NCBI RefSeq assembly: GCF_001465345.1
Contig: NZ_CP013655.1
Span: 2,032,102-2,096,101 of the forward strand
Direction of reading: 5' to 3'
DNA from: Enterococcus rotai
GTDB lineage: Bacteria > Bacillota > Bacilli > Lactobacillales > Enterococcaceae
DNA: 64,000 bases
Shown: positions 18,633 through 26,899 of the stretch, one piece after another
Layout: the number at the start of each line of letters is the position of its first letter
Position numbering within the stretch: the first letter of the stretch is position 1
Program-made: the position numbers and the translations under genes
The notes under the pieces: generated by a model
Databases searched by the model: none
What the model was told of the DNA's origin: nothing
What the model saw: the letters and a program-made list of their open reading frames with translations, nothing else

Positions 18633-18662
18633 AAAGTGGATTTACAAAGGAGAACGAACATT

Positions 18663-19715
18663 ATGGTTTTATTGTTACCTATGGAAACTAGTTATTTAAA
18701 TACTAGTGGACATATTTACGACTCAGAATTCCTCAATTTAGTACAGTTATCTGATGGCAGTGTTAAATTTGATGAACGAACTTTATTTTTAAATCAAGAA
18801 GAGAAAGACTTTTTGAATGCGCAAAAAATAGTTGAGCTCTCTAATAGTATTGTTGTTTTTAAAAACAAAGGAAAATGGGGATTGATCGCCAATCTTCCAA
18901 AAGAGGAGTATATTAAAGGCAACGTTAAAAGTCATGAATTAGTTCTTCCTTCTACAGTCCAAGGAATGCTTAGTAATTTTCACGGATATAACGGTGAAGC
19001 AGCTCCTGTTTTACTAGGACACGAAAGTTCAATTGATTTAGAAGACTTTGTCAGGGAAAATGACCCAGATAAGCAACATATCATCAAGGACTATTACTTG
19101 TATATTTATCAAGGAGAAAAAGCTGAGAGATTGCTTTCTTTATATAAAAACTTAGAGAGACTCTTTATTGGTGATGGCCATCACAGGCTTTATACGACCT
19201 CTTTATCAAATTTCAAACAAACTGTTTTTGCTTGTATCATGAGCTTTGACTATTTAGATATTTTACCGATACATCGTTTATTGGAAAATGTGACAGACGA
19301 GATGTATATCCACGCTTTAAAATTTTTAGGTAAAAAGTTTGAATTAGAGAAGGTCACAGATGATTCAGATTTACCCAAAGGTTATGTTAAAATGTCACGA
19401 GGAAATGATCACTACCTGATTCGTTTAATTGATTTAGCTTCGGATGCTTTTTGGAATAATGATATTTATCGATTGAATACTCAAATCATTTCCCAAGCCT
19501 TTCGGAGTTTTGATCAAGGTGAAATCCAATATATATCAGAAGAAATGTTGAAAAATAACAAGTCATTTTCTGATGAAGATGTCATCTTAGAAACGCATGC
19601 ACTTTCTAAAAAAGAATTCATTGAGGCTGCAAAAAATGATACAGTCTTGCCACCAAAATCAACTTGGGTTTATCCAAAGTTTCCATCTTTTTTACTTATG
19701 AATAAATATCAATAA
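18663..19715 (+). CDS. DUF1015-family protein, possible free amino-acid kinase
   Basis: The 350-residue protein fits DUF1015, with GDGHHRLYT at D171-T179 and the typical C-terminal VLPPKSTWVYPKFPSFLLM. The DGHHR motif resembles the DGH-R motif of ParB/Srx-fold free-serine kinases (SerK, SbnI); that comparison is from memory and unproven. If correct, it would phosphorylate serine or threonine and supply the PLP domain of the upstream fusion protein. A GTG 27 bases upstream is in frame, but AAAGGAG at 18646-18652 supports the ATG used here. It is shorter than the roughly 400 residues I expect for the family. The gene lies between the cytidylyltransferase fusion and the opine-dehydrogenase homologue, with short gaps, so it is co-transcribed. 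Confidence 0.7.
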   Translation: MVLLLPMETSYLNTSGHIYDSEFLNLVQLSDGSVKFDERTLFLNQEEKDFLNAQKIVELSNSIVVFKNKGKWGLIANLPKEEYIKGNVKSHELVLPSTVQGMLSNFHGYNGEAAPVLLGHESSIDLEDFVRENDPDKQHIIKDYYLYIYQGEKAERLLSLYKNLERLFIGDGHHRLYTTSLSNFKQTVFACIMSFDYLDILPIHRLLENVTDEMYIHALKFLGKKFELEKVTDDSDLPKGYVKMSRGNDHYLIRLIDLASDAFWNNDIYRLNTQIISQAFRSFDQGEIQYISEEMLKNNKSFSDEDVILETHALSKKEFIEAAKNDTVLPPKSTWVYPKFPSFLLMNKYQ

Positions 19716-19731
19716 TTTTGGAGGTGAAAAC

Positions 19732-20850
19732 ATGAAAATTTGTATTGTTGGTTTTGGAAATATTGGAAGTGCAATAGCTGGAAGGCTTTCCTTAAGTGGA
19801 CATGATGTTCGAGTCTTTACATCGACAGAATTAGGACAGGATTGTCCATTTACGCTAAAGGAAATGGATTCAACTGATGAGAGACAAACTACTATTGCTC
19901 TTGTTACAAATGATCTAGAAACTGCAGTGGCGGATATTGATATGCTTATTGTAACGTACCCATCTTTTATGTTGGAAGCTTTTGCAAAAAAAGTTGAGCC
20001 TTTTTTGATCAAACCGATATTTTTTGGTATTGTCCCAGGAAGTGGTGGGGCCGAATATATAACGAAAAAAATATTTACGCAAAAACATGTGATTTTCGGA
20101 TTAGATAGAGTCCCTTACATTGCTCGCTTGATCGAAAAAAATCATTCAGTTGAGTTTTCAAAAAAAGCTTCAGTAAATGTTGCCGCGATTCCTAAAAAAG
20201 AAACTGCAGTGGTTGCAAGAATGCTTGAAGAACTTTTACGATTACCCATTTATCAGTTGCAAAATTTTTTAGAAGTCTCATTAACCCCTTCAAATGCCAT
20301 TTTGCATACTTCCAGAATCTACAGTATGTTTAAGGACTACGCTACAGGTGTTACTTATCCTAAAATCCCTTATTTTTACAGAGATTGGACATTGGATTCG
20401 TCTGAAAGTTTGATTGCTTTAGATCAGGAATTGAAAAATATTATTTTAAAAATGCCAGAACTTGATTTATCGGAAATTAAAACGATTCGTGAACATTATG
20501 AATCACCAACTGCTAAAGCGATGACAGATAAAATAAAGAGTATTTCATCTTTTAAAAATATTATTTCGCCTATGAAACAACTTTCTGATCAAACGTTTGT
20601 TCCAGATTTCACTTCAAGATATTTTACTGAGGATCTTCCGTTTGGGTTACTTATTATTAAAGGTTTCGGTTTGATTACCGAAGTAGAAACCCCAGAAGCT
20701 GATAGAATTATTTTATGGAGTCAAAAGTGGTTAAATAAAGAATATCTAACGAATGAAGGAAAACCTGGTCAGGACTTTTTGGTGTCAGGAGTCCCTCAGG
20801 CATATGGAATTAAAACATTGGAAGATGTCTACCATTTTTATCAATCTTGA
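19732..20850 (+). CDS. Octopine/nopaline dehydrogenase-family protein
   Basis: The 372-residue protein starts with a Rossmann dinucleotide motif (GFGNIGSA, residues 7-14). It has a C-terminal domain like opine dehydrogenases, with LTPSNAILHTSRI near 185 and PYFYRDWTLDSSESLIALDQ near 215. Opine dehydrogenases reductively join the amino group of an amino acid or amine to a 2-oxo acid such as pyruvate, using NAD(P)H. In a polysaccharide cluster next to LicD and a CDP-donor fusion enzyme this points to an N-carboxyalkyl substituent on the polymer. The substrate is not visible in the sequence. GGAGGTG gives a strong start. There is no sign of truncation. Confidence 0.75.
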   Translation: MKICIVGFGNIGSAIAGRLSLSGHDVRVFTSTELGQDCPFTLKEMDSTDERQTTIALVTNDLETAVADIDMLIVTYPSFMLEAFAKKVEPFLIKPIFFGIVPGSGGAEYITKKIFTQKHVIFGLDRVPYIARLIEKNHSVEFSKKASVNVAAIPKKETAVVARMLEELLRLPIYQLQNFLEVSLTPSNAILHTSRIYSMFKDYATGVTYPKIPYFYRDWTLDSSESLIALDQELKNIILKMPELDLSEIKTIREHYESPTAKAMTDKIKSISSFKNIISPMKQLSDQTFVPDFTSRYFTEDLPFGLLIIKGFGLITEVETPEADRIILWSQKWLNKEYLTNEGKPGQDFLVSGVPQAYGIKTLEDVYHFYQS

Positions 20851-20897
20851 TGGTGAAAAAAATAATGGAGTAAATGAGTGGGAATGGAAGTGTTATT

Positions 20898-21848
20898 ATG
20901 AGTAAGATACTTATTACCGGAGGTGCTGGATTCATTGGATCTACGCTTGCGAATTATTACAGTAAAAACCATAGTGTTGTTGTTGTTGATGACTTGTCTA
21001 TGGGAAAACAAGAAAACTTAATTGAATCAAAAAATATTACTTTTATTCAGGGTAGTGTTACAGATAGAAACTTAATGTCACAATTATTGGAAAAACAACA
21101 GTTTGATTACATTTTCCACTTAGCAGCTATAGCGAGTGTAGCTGATTCGGTTCAAAGACCAGTTGAAACACATCTTGTAAATTTTGATAGTGTATTCTAT
21201 CTCTTGGAATTAGTAAAAAAACAGTCAGGTCTGAAACGTTTATTATTTTCCTCATCTGCAGCTGTTTATGGAGATGAACCAACTTTACCAAAACAAGAAG
21301 AGTCTGTTATTAGACCCTTAACTCCATATGCTATTGATAAATTTTCAGCTGAAAAATATGTAGTTGATTACTGTCATCTTTATGGTGTACCAACAAGTGC
21401 CGTTAGATTTTTTAATGTATATGGTCCAAATCAAAATCCTAATTCTCCATACTCTGGAGTTATTTCAATTGTGATGGATTGTTATAAACAACTTTCAAAA
21501 AATAAAAATACTTTTTTTACAATGTTTGGCGATGGGAACCAGTCAAGAGACTTTATATATATTGATGATGTTATTAAAGCATTAGATTTGATTGTGAACT
21601 CAAAAGAAACTTTAGGACAGGTATATAATGTTGGAACTGGAAACAGTGTCACTTTGAATGAATTGATTCATACAATTGGGAAATTATTAGATAAAGACTT
21701 ACCTGTCAACTATGAAAGTGAACGTGAGGGAGATATCCGTGAATCTCTAGCGGATATATCCAAAATTAAAGGAATTGGTTTTGAACCTAAATTTGATATT
21801 AAGGAAGGACTTCGAAATTATATTAAGCATGAACTAAATTTAGATTGA
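20898..21848 (+). CDS. NAD-dependent NDP-sugar epimerase (GalE-like extended SDR)
   Basis: The 316-residue protein is an extended short-chain dehydrogenase with TGGAGFIGS at the N-terminus, SSSAAVYGD near 120 and the catalytic YAIDK (Y-x3-K) near 145, followed by FFNVYGPNQNPNSPYSG. It most resembles UDP-glucose/UDP-GlcNAc 4-epimerases and would supply a galacto-configured NDP-sugar to the glycosyltransferases. An ATG 24 bases upstream has a GGAG only 3 bases before it, while GGAAG sits 7 bases before this ATG, which fits the family N-terminus. It is the last gene before the terminator at 21884. Confidence 0.82.
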   Translation: MSKILITGGAGFIGSTLANYYSKNHSVVVVDDLSMGKQENLIESKNITFIQGSVTDRNLMSQLLEKQQFDYIFHLAAIASVADSVQRPVETHLVNFDSVFYLLELVKKQSGLKRLLFSSSAAVYGDEPTLPKQEESVIRPLTPYAIDKFSAEKYVVDYCHLYGVPTSAVRFFNVYGPNQNPNSPYSGVISIVMDCYKQLSKNKNTFFTMFGDGNQSRDFIYIDDVIKALDLIVNSKETLGQVYNVGTGNSVTLNELIHTIGKLLDKDLPVNYESEREGDIRESLADISKIKGIGFEPKFDIKEGLRNYIKHELNLD

Positions 21849-21883
21849 AAATTTTTTAGTTAATGGGAAACTAAGTGATGTTG

Positions 21884-21911
21884 AAAATAGTTCATTTTTG
21901 AACTATTTTTT
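21884..21911 (+). terminator. Terminator of the variable decoration cluster
   Basis: An 11-bp perfect stem (AAAATAGTTCA/TGAACTATTTT) with a TTTT loop runs into a T tract at 21906-21911. It ends the gene set begun at 7893. Confidence 0.8.
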
Positions 21912-22039
21912 CATAATATCGATTTAGTTTTAAAATAAATTTAATCGTATCATTTCTTTGGCTATGATTTACATACATTTATTAAGTACCCTAACTGCTT
22001 TCGTAATAAGTATCAAGTAGAAATAGAAGGAGTATATTT

Positions 22040-23605
22040 ATGGATTTTAAAAATATGCAAATGAAAGAGAAATATAAGATTAATAGGTTTATCAATTTTA
22101 TCCCTGTATCGTTAGTTATCCTTAATTTTATCACAGTAATTTTTAGCTTTCGAACTAACCCGTTTTCTCGTCTGTTAAATGGTCATGATTCTTCAATGTT
22201 TATATATTTTGGAAGAGGAATTAGTGATGGGCTCATTCCTTATAACGATATGTTTGATCATAAAGGAATATTGTTATTTATATTTCAATATGTTGGAATT
22301 TTACTAGGTTTCGGTGACCATTCATTAGGTATTTGGATTTTGGAATGTGTATTTTATGCACTATCATTGATATTTTTTTATAAATTGCTAATGTATTTTA
22401 CTAAAGATAGATTAGTATCAAGTATTACAATTGTTTTGTTTACAGGAATCATTTTGTCATCATTTGATTTTGGAAATTATTCTGAAGAATTTGCATTACC
22501 TTTTATTACAATTGCACTATATCTTTTCGTTAGAATTTGGTTAGAAAATCCGACTAATTCGTGGTATCTTTTTTTTACGGGAATTTGTGGCGGAATCACA
22601 TTCTTTATTCGACCTAATATGATTGCATTATGGATAGTTTTCTGTTTATTGTTAGGAATAAAAAGCCTTCTCAAGAAAGATTATTTAGTTTTACATAAGC
22701 AAATTTTATACGTTTTTATAGGAGGTATGGTTATTTGCCTATTAGTTTTAGGCTATAGTATAATAAATGGTAATTTAAAACAAATGATTTACCAAACGTT
22801 TATATTAAATGTTCAATATTCATCATCTTCCTTTTCTGAAAAGTTACTTACAGCAAAATCATTTTTTCAATTTATGACAGATTATGGAGTTGTAGCATTC
22901 ATTCTTCCTTTTCTTATACTTTTGGTTGTTAATCCTAGTAAAATACCCAAAAAAATTCGTGTGTTTCATGTGATTTTACTTATCTATTTAGTGTTTAATT
23001 TTTTTACAGTTGTTATGTCGGGTAGATTTTATACTCATTATTTTATAACTATGTTTCCAGGTTTAATTTTAGCTACAGGTATTGGTTTAAAATGGCTTCT
23101 AAGCCAGTTAGGTTTAACTCACAATAAAAAAATTGTTTGTATATTATTATTCTCTTTACTTACTATTAGTTATTCAGGAAAAGCATTTACTGATTTTGTT
23201 AAACAAACGAACAATAGAATGCCTAACGAAAAAATAAATTCTTTGGTAGTCCAAGAAGCAGCCTATATTAAAAAGAATTCAACTAAGTCAGATAAAATCT
23301 ATGTTCATAATATTAGTGCTAGCGTATACAATATTAGTGGAAGATATTCCAACTCGAAATTTTTTAAATTGCCTTCTTTGGATTATTTAAAATTTCATAA
23401 ATTGAAAGAAGAATTTACGACTAAATTATATGAAAATCCACCTAAATTTATTGTTGTTGGCAGAGAAACCTACTTAAATAAACCAAACCTAACGGATTTA
23501 AAACTAGATAAAACCGTTGTGAATGCTATAGATGAAAACTATCAAGTGATTCCCGAATATGAGCAGACGGATTATATGATTTTCCAACTAAAAAGTACCC
23601 TTTGA
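22040..23605 (+). CDS. GT-C (GT39/ArnT-like) membrane glycosyltransferase
   Basis: The 521-residue protein has about ten to twelve membrane helices and a soluble C-terminal part of about 110 residues. Its first extracellular loop reads LNGHDSSMFIYFGRGISDG then LIPYNDMFDHKG. This acidic pattern with a G-x-PY-D-x-x-DHK stretch is typical of GT-C enzymes that use polyprenyl-phosphate sugars, so D in GHDS is a likely catalytic base. It stands alone between the terminator of the decoration cluster and its own terminator at 23751, with AAGGAG before the ATG. I infer that it adds a side sugar to a surface polymer (Epa, teichoic acid or lipid). No lipid-linked sugar synthase is beside it. Confidence 0.72.
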   Translation: MDFKNMQMKEKYKINRFINFIPVSLVILNFITVIFSFRTNPFSRLLNGHDSSMFIYFGRGISDGLIPYNDMFDHKGILLFIFQYVGILLGFGDHSLGIWILECVFYALSLIFFYKLLMYFTKDRLVSSITIVLFTGIILSSFDFGNYSEEFALPFITIALYLFVRIWLENPTNSWYLFFTGICGGITFFIRPNMIALWIVFCLLLGIKSLLKKDYLVLHKQILYVFIGGMVICLLVLGYSIINGNLKQMIYQTFILNVQYSSSSFSEKLLTAKSFFQFMTDYGVVAFILPFLILLVVNPSKIPKKIRVFHVILLIYLVFNFFTVVMSGRFYTHYFITMFPGLILATGIGLKWLLSQLGLTHNKKIVCILLFSLLTISYSGKAFTDFVKQTNNRMPNEKINSLVVQEAAYIKKNSTKSDKIYVHNISASVYNISGRYSNSKFFKLPSLDYLKFHKLKEEFTTKLYENPPKFIVVGRETYLNKPNLTDLKLDKTVVNAIDENYQVIPEYEQTDYMIFQLKSTL

Positions 23606-23750
23606 AATTATTTTTTAAACGTATAGTTGTATTGTATATTAATTTTTGAGGATATATAAAGTCTGAATAATTATGTTAGAAGAAAGTGCTCCGTTAAATA
23701 AATATGAAGGCGATTTGTTTTGCTCTCACTTTTTATTATTATTACAGGCG

Positions 23751-23790
23751 GTTAGGATATGACTCGTAAAGTTGTATTCTAACTTTTTTT
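23751..23790 (+). terminator. Rho-independent terminator after the GT-C gene
   Basis: A 13-bp stem with three G-T pairs (GTTAGGATATGAC/GTTGTATTCTAAC) and a 7-base loop is followed by seven T. Confidence 0.88.
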
Positions 23791-23814
23791 GATTTATGAA
23801 ATCTTTTTAATTGT

Positions 23815-23844
23815 TTGCTACAATGCACTGTCTTTTGATACAAT
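23815..23844 (+). promoter_or_regulatory. Promoter of the glpQ-miaA-hflX group
   Basis: TTGCTA at 23815-23820 and TACAAT at 23839-23844 are separated by 18 bases. The site lies between the preceding terminator and the GDPD ribosome binding site. Confidence 0.5.
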
Positions 23845-23866
23845 GATTTCGATCGGAGGGACACCT

Positions 23867-24595
23867 ATGACCAAAATAATCGCTCATCGTGGCAGTAAAG
23901 GAACACATCCAGAAAATACTTTAGCGGCTTTTGAAGAAGCCATTCGAGTTGGTGCTGACGGAATTGAACTAGATGTTCAATTATCAAAAGATAATCATTT
24001 GATCGTGATTCATGATGAGACTGTTGATCGTACGACTAATGGACACGGATCAGTTGGGAGCTTAACACTAAAAGAACTTAAGCAACTAGATGCTGGTAAC
24101 TGGTTCGAAAAAAATCCAATGAGCCAAAAAATTCCGACGTTAGTTGAGGTTTTAGAATTACTAGAAAAGAACCAATTTCAAGGATTGCTGAATATTGAAA
24201 TTAAAACGGATAAAATTCATTATAACGGTATCGAGGAATTGATAGTTGAATTAATGTCTTCTCGTAGTTGGCCTTTTGAATATATGTATTCAAGTTTTTA
24301 TTTTGAAAGTTTAGAGAAGGTTTGGAAAGTTGATCAAAGCAATCCGATTGCGTCTGTTTTTTATATTTCAGAAAAAGAGGCGCAACATGCAGTTCAGTCA
24401 ACTTTTATTAAAGGTATTCATCCAAATATTGAGTGGGTGATGGCGCATTTAAATGAAGTGGCGGATTTTCCTAAGCCAATTCGTCCTTGGACAGTAAATG
24501 AAGCAGAACAAATGAAAATCTGCTTTGCTCATCAATTAGCTGGAATCCATACTGATTTTCCAGAAAAGGCACTGAAATTACGCGAAATGGTATAA
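23867..24595 (+). CDS. Glycerophosphodiester phosphodiesterase (GDPD family)
   Basis: The 242-residue cytoplasmic protein has no signal peptide. It has IIAHRGSKGTHPENTLAAF at the N-terminus (catalytic His and Arg), GIELDVQLSKDN (metal-binding Glu/Asp), IHDETVDRTTNG (second catalytic His) and IEIKTD. It hydrolyses glycerophosphodiesters to glycerol-3-phosphate and an alcohol, which would recycle phospholipid or teichoic acid fragments. A longer frame begins at a TTG at 23789 but runs through the terminator and promoter. GGAGGG before this ATG and family alignment fix the start. miaA follows 16 bases after the stop. Confidence 0.9.
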   Translation: MTKIIAHRGSKGTHPENTLAAFEEAIRVGADGIELDVQLSKDNHLIVIHDETVDRTTNGHGSVGSLTLKELKQLDAGNWFEKNPMSQKIPTLVEVLELLEKNQFQGLLNIEIKTDKIHYNGIEELIVELMSSRSWPFEYMYSSFYFESLEKVWKVDQSNPIASVFYISEKEAQHAVQSTFIKGIHPNIEWVMAHLNEVADFPKPIRPWTVNEAEQMKICFAHQLAGIHTDFPEKALKLREMV

Positions 24596-24611
24596 ATAAA
24601 GGGTGACGAAT

Positions 24612-25532
24612 GTGAAAAAAATTTTAGTAATTGTCGGACCAACAGCTGTTGGTAAGACAGCATTAAGTATTGAGTTGGCAAAAAAATTAAATGGTGAAAT
24701 AATTAGCGGTGATTCGATGCAGGTCTATAAAAAACTTGATATTGGAACAGCCAAAGTAACGGAAGAAGAAAGAGCAAGTATCCCTCATCATTTAATCGAT
24801 TGTCGTGAGTTATCAGAGATATATTCAGTAGCTGATTTTCAAAAAGAAGGGCGTCAAATCATTGATGAAATCGTTTCTAGAGGGAACCTCCCTATTGTTG
24901 TTGGGGGAACAGGACTGTATGTCCAAGCATTGCTGTATGATTTTGAGCTAGGATCACAGGATGAGTCAATTGAAATCCGCCAAAAATATGAGCAATATGC
25001 TGAAACACACGGAAATCAAAAATTATGGGAAATCCTTTACCAAAAAGATCCCCAAGCTGCTGAAAGCATTCATTTTAACAATCGCAAGAAGGTTGTTCGA
25101 GCTTTAGAAGTTTTTGACAAAACAGGTTATAGTATTCTTACTCCAAAAGAAAAACCAAAAAAATTATACGATTATTTTCTAGTCGGCTTAGAAACGGATC
25201 GTGCTATTCTTTATGATCGAATCAACCATCGTGTTGACGCTATGATGGCGCAAGGACTTTTAAAAGAAGCGGAATTACTATACAAAAACCAACCTCAGCA
25301 ATCGATTCAAGGAATTGGGTATAAAGAGTTTTTCCCTTATTTTGCAGGAGAAGAAACGTTAGAACAAGCTACGGAACAAGTTAAGCAAAATTCAAGAAGA
25401 TATGCGAAAAGACAACTGACTTGGTTTAGAAATCGCATGAAGACTAGCTGGTGGGATTTGGTGCAAGCACCTGAAACTATTTTAGAATTAGAAAAAGAAA
25501 TAGTCGCCTGGCTGGAATCTTCGGAAGGATAA
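24612..25532 (+). CDS. miaA: tRNA dimethylallyltransferase MiaA
   Basis: The 306-residue protein has the P-loop GPTAVGKT at residues 9-16, SGDSMQVYKKLDIGTAKV (the conserved DSxQ and GT-K region) and VGGTGLYVQAL. MiaA adds a dimethylallyl group to A37 of tRNAs that read codons starting with U. The start is GTG, with AAAGGGTGA about 8 bases upstream; an earlier in-frame GTG would overlap that site. The coding region ends 3 bases before hflX, the usual miaA-hflX order in Firmicutes. Confidence 0.95.
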   Translation: MKKILVIVGPTAVGKTALSIELAKKLNGEIISGDSMQVYKKLDIGTAKVTEEERASIPHHLIDCRELSEIYSVADFQKEGRQIIDEIVSRGNLPIVVGGTGLYVQALLYDFELGSQDESIEIRQKYEQYAETHGNQKLWEILYQKDPQAAESIHFNNRKKVVRALEVFDKTGYSILTPKEKPKKLYDYFLVGLETDRAILYDRINHRVDAMMAQGLLKEAELLYKNQPQQSIQGIGYKEFFPYFAGEETLEQATEQVKQNSRRYAKRQLTWFRNRMKTSWWDLVQAPETILELEKEIVAWLESSEG

Positions 25533-25535
25533 AAA

Positions 25536-26777
25536 ATGGATAAAATAGCAGAAAAGGTCATTTTGGTTGGCGTTGAAACAGAAGGAAATTATACGCGATT
25601 CGAAGCGTCCATGAAAGAATTGAAAAATTTGACGAAGACCGCACAAGGTGAAGTCGTATTTTCATTAACCCAGAAACGACCTCGTGTAGACTCACAGACG
25701 GTGATCGGTAAAGGAAAAGTAGAAGAGCTCGTTCAATTGATTGATGCATATGAAGCAGATATTGTTATTTTTAATCATGAGTTGACACCAAGACAAAATC
25801 AGCTGATCGTTGAAGCTGTAGGCATAAAAGTAATTGATCGAGTCCAACTGATTTTAGATATTTTTGCGATGCGGGCCCGTTCAAAAGAAGGTAAATTACA
25901 AGTTGAGTTGGCTCAATTAAATTATTTGCTGCCACGATTGATTGGTCAGGGGAAACAATTGTCTCGACTTGGTGGAGGAATCGGTACAAGAGGTCCTGGG
26001 GAAACGAAACTCGAATCAGATCGTCGACATATTCGCAATAAAATCATTGCAATCAAACGTGAACTAAAAGAAGTGACAGCTCATCGGGAGCGAAGTCGAC
26101 AAAAACGTCAAGCATCTGATATTTTTCAAATTGGCTTGATTGGTTATACAAATGCAGGGAAATCAACCATTTTAAACCTGCTGACAACAGCTGGTGCCTA
26201 CTCAGAAGATCAATTATTCGCAACGTTGGATCCTCTAACGAAAAAATGGCAGCTTCCCCAAGGAATGATCGTAACCTTAACAGATACCGTTGGTTTTATT
26301 CAAGATCTGCCAACACAATTGATCGAAGCGTTTCAATCAACCTTGGAAGAAAGCCGTAATATGGATTTATTGTTACATGTAGTAGATGCAAGTGCAGAAG
26401 ATCGTTTGCAGCATGAGCAAACAGTTGTTGAGTTGTTGAATGACTTAGATTTAGAAAAAGTTCCTGTTTTAACGGTTTACAATAAGAGTGACCAAATCGA
26501 TGATGCTGATTTTGTTCCAACGTTGTTCCCTAATGTCTTAGTTTCAGCTAAAAGTACTTTAGGAAAAGAACAACTGACAAGGGCTGTTAGAGAGATGATG
26601 ATGGAATTGTTAGTACCATATGAGTTTGAAATCCCTTCAAGTCAAGGACAGCAACTAAGTGAAATGACTCGTCATACATTGCTTTTATCAGAAACGTTTG
26701 AAGAAGCTGAAAATGCGTATCATGTTAAAGGGTTTGCTAAAAAAAATTCTAAATGGGTAAGAGCGTTGGAAGAATAA
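25536..26777 (+). CDS. hflX: GTPase HflX
   Basis: The 413-residue protein has an N-terminal HflX domain (RPRVDSQTVIGKGKVEEL), the glycine-rich RLGGGIGTRGPGETKLE linker and a G domain with G1 GYTNAGKST near residue 208, G3 DTVG and G4 NKSD. HflX splits stalled or hibernating 70S ribosomes. GGAAGG precedes the ATG and translation is probably coupled to miaA. A terminator follows at 26812. Confidence 0.95.
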   Translation: MDKIAEKVILVGVETEGNYTRFEASMKELKNLTKTAQGEVVFSLTQKRPRVDSQTVIGKGKVEELVQLIDAYEADIVIFNHELTPRQNQLIVEAVGIKVIDRVQLILDIFAMRARSKEGKLQVELAQLNYLLPRLIGQGKQLSRLGGGIGTRGPGETKLESDRRHIRNKIIAIKRELKEVTAHRERSRQKRQASDIFQIGLIGYTNAGKSTILNLLTTAGAYSEDQLFATLDPLTKKWQLPQGMIVTLTDTVGFIQDLPTQLIEAFQSTLEESRNMDLLLHVVDASAEDRLQHEQTVVELLNDLDLEKVPVLTVYNKSDQIDDADFVPTLFPNVLVSAKSTLGKEQLTRAVREMMMELLVPYEFEIPSSQGQQLSEMTRHTLLLSETFEEAENAYHVKGFAKKNSKWVRALEE

Positions 26778-26811
26778 ATACTTGGAAGTGTTCAAGACTA
26801 ATAAACGTTAT

Positions 26812-26858
26812 AACTTAGTAAGAGAATTAATATAATGATTCTCCTGCTAAGTTTTTTT
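26812..26858 (+). terminator. Terminator after hflX
   Basis: A two-part stem (AACTTAG/CTAAGTT and GAGAAT/ATTCTC around a small internal loop) is followed by a run of seven T. Confidence 0.85.
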
Positions 26859-26899
26859 GTATGGTTTTTTTAATTATGGAATGATACACTAAATAGAAA

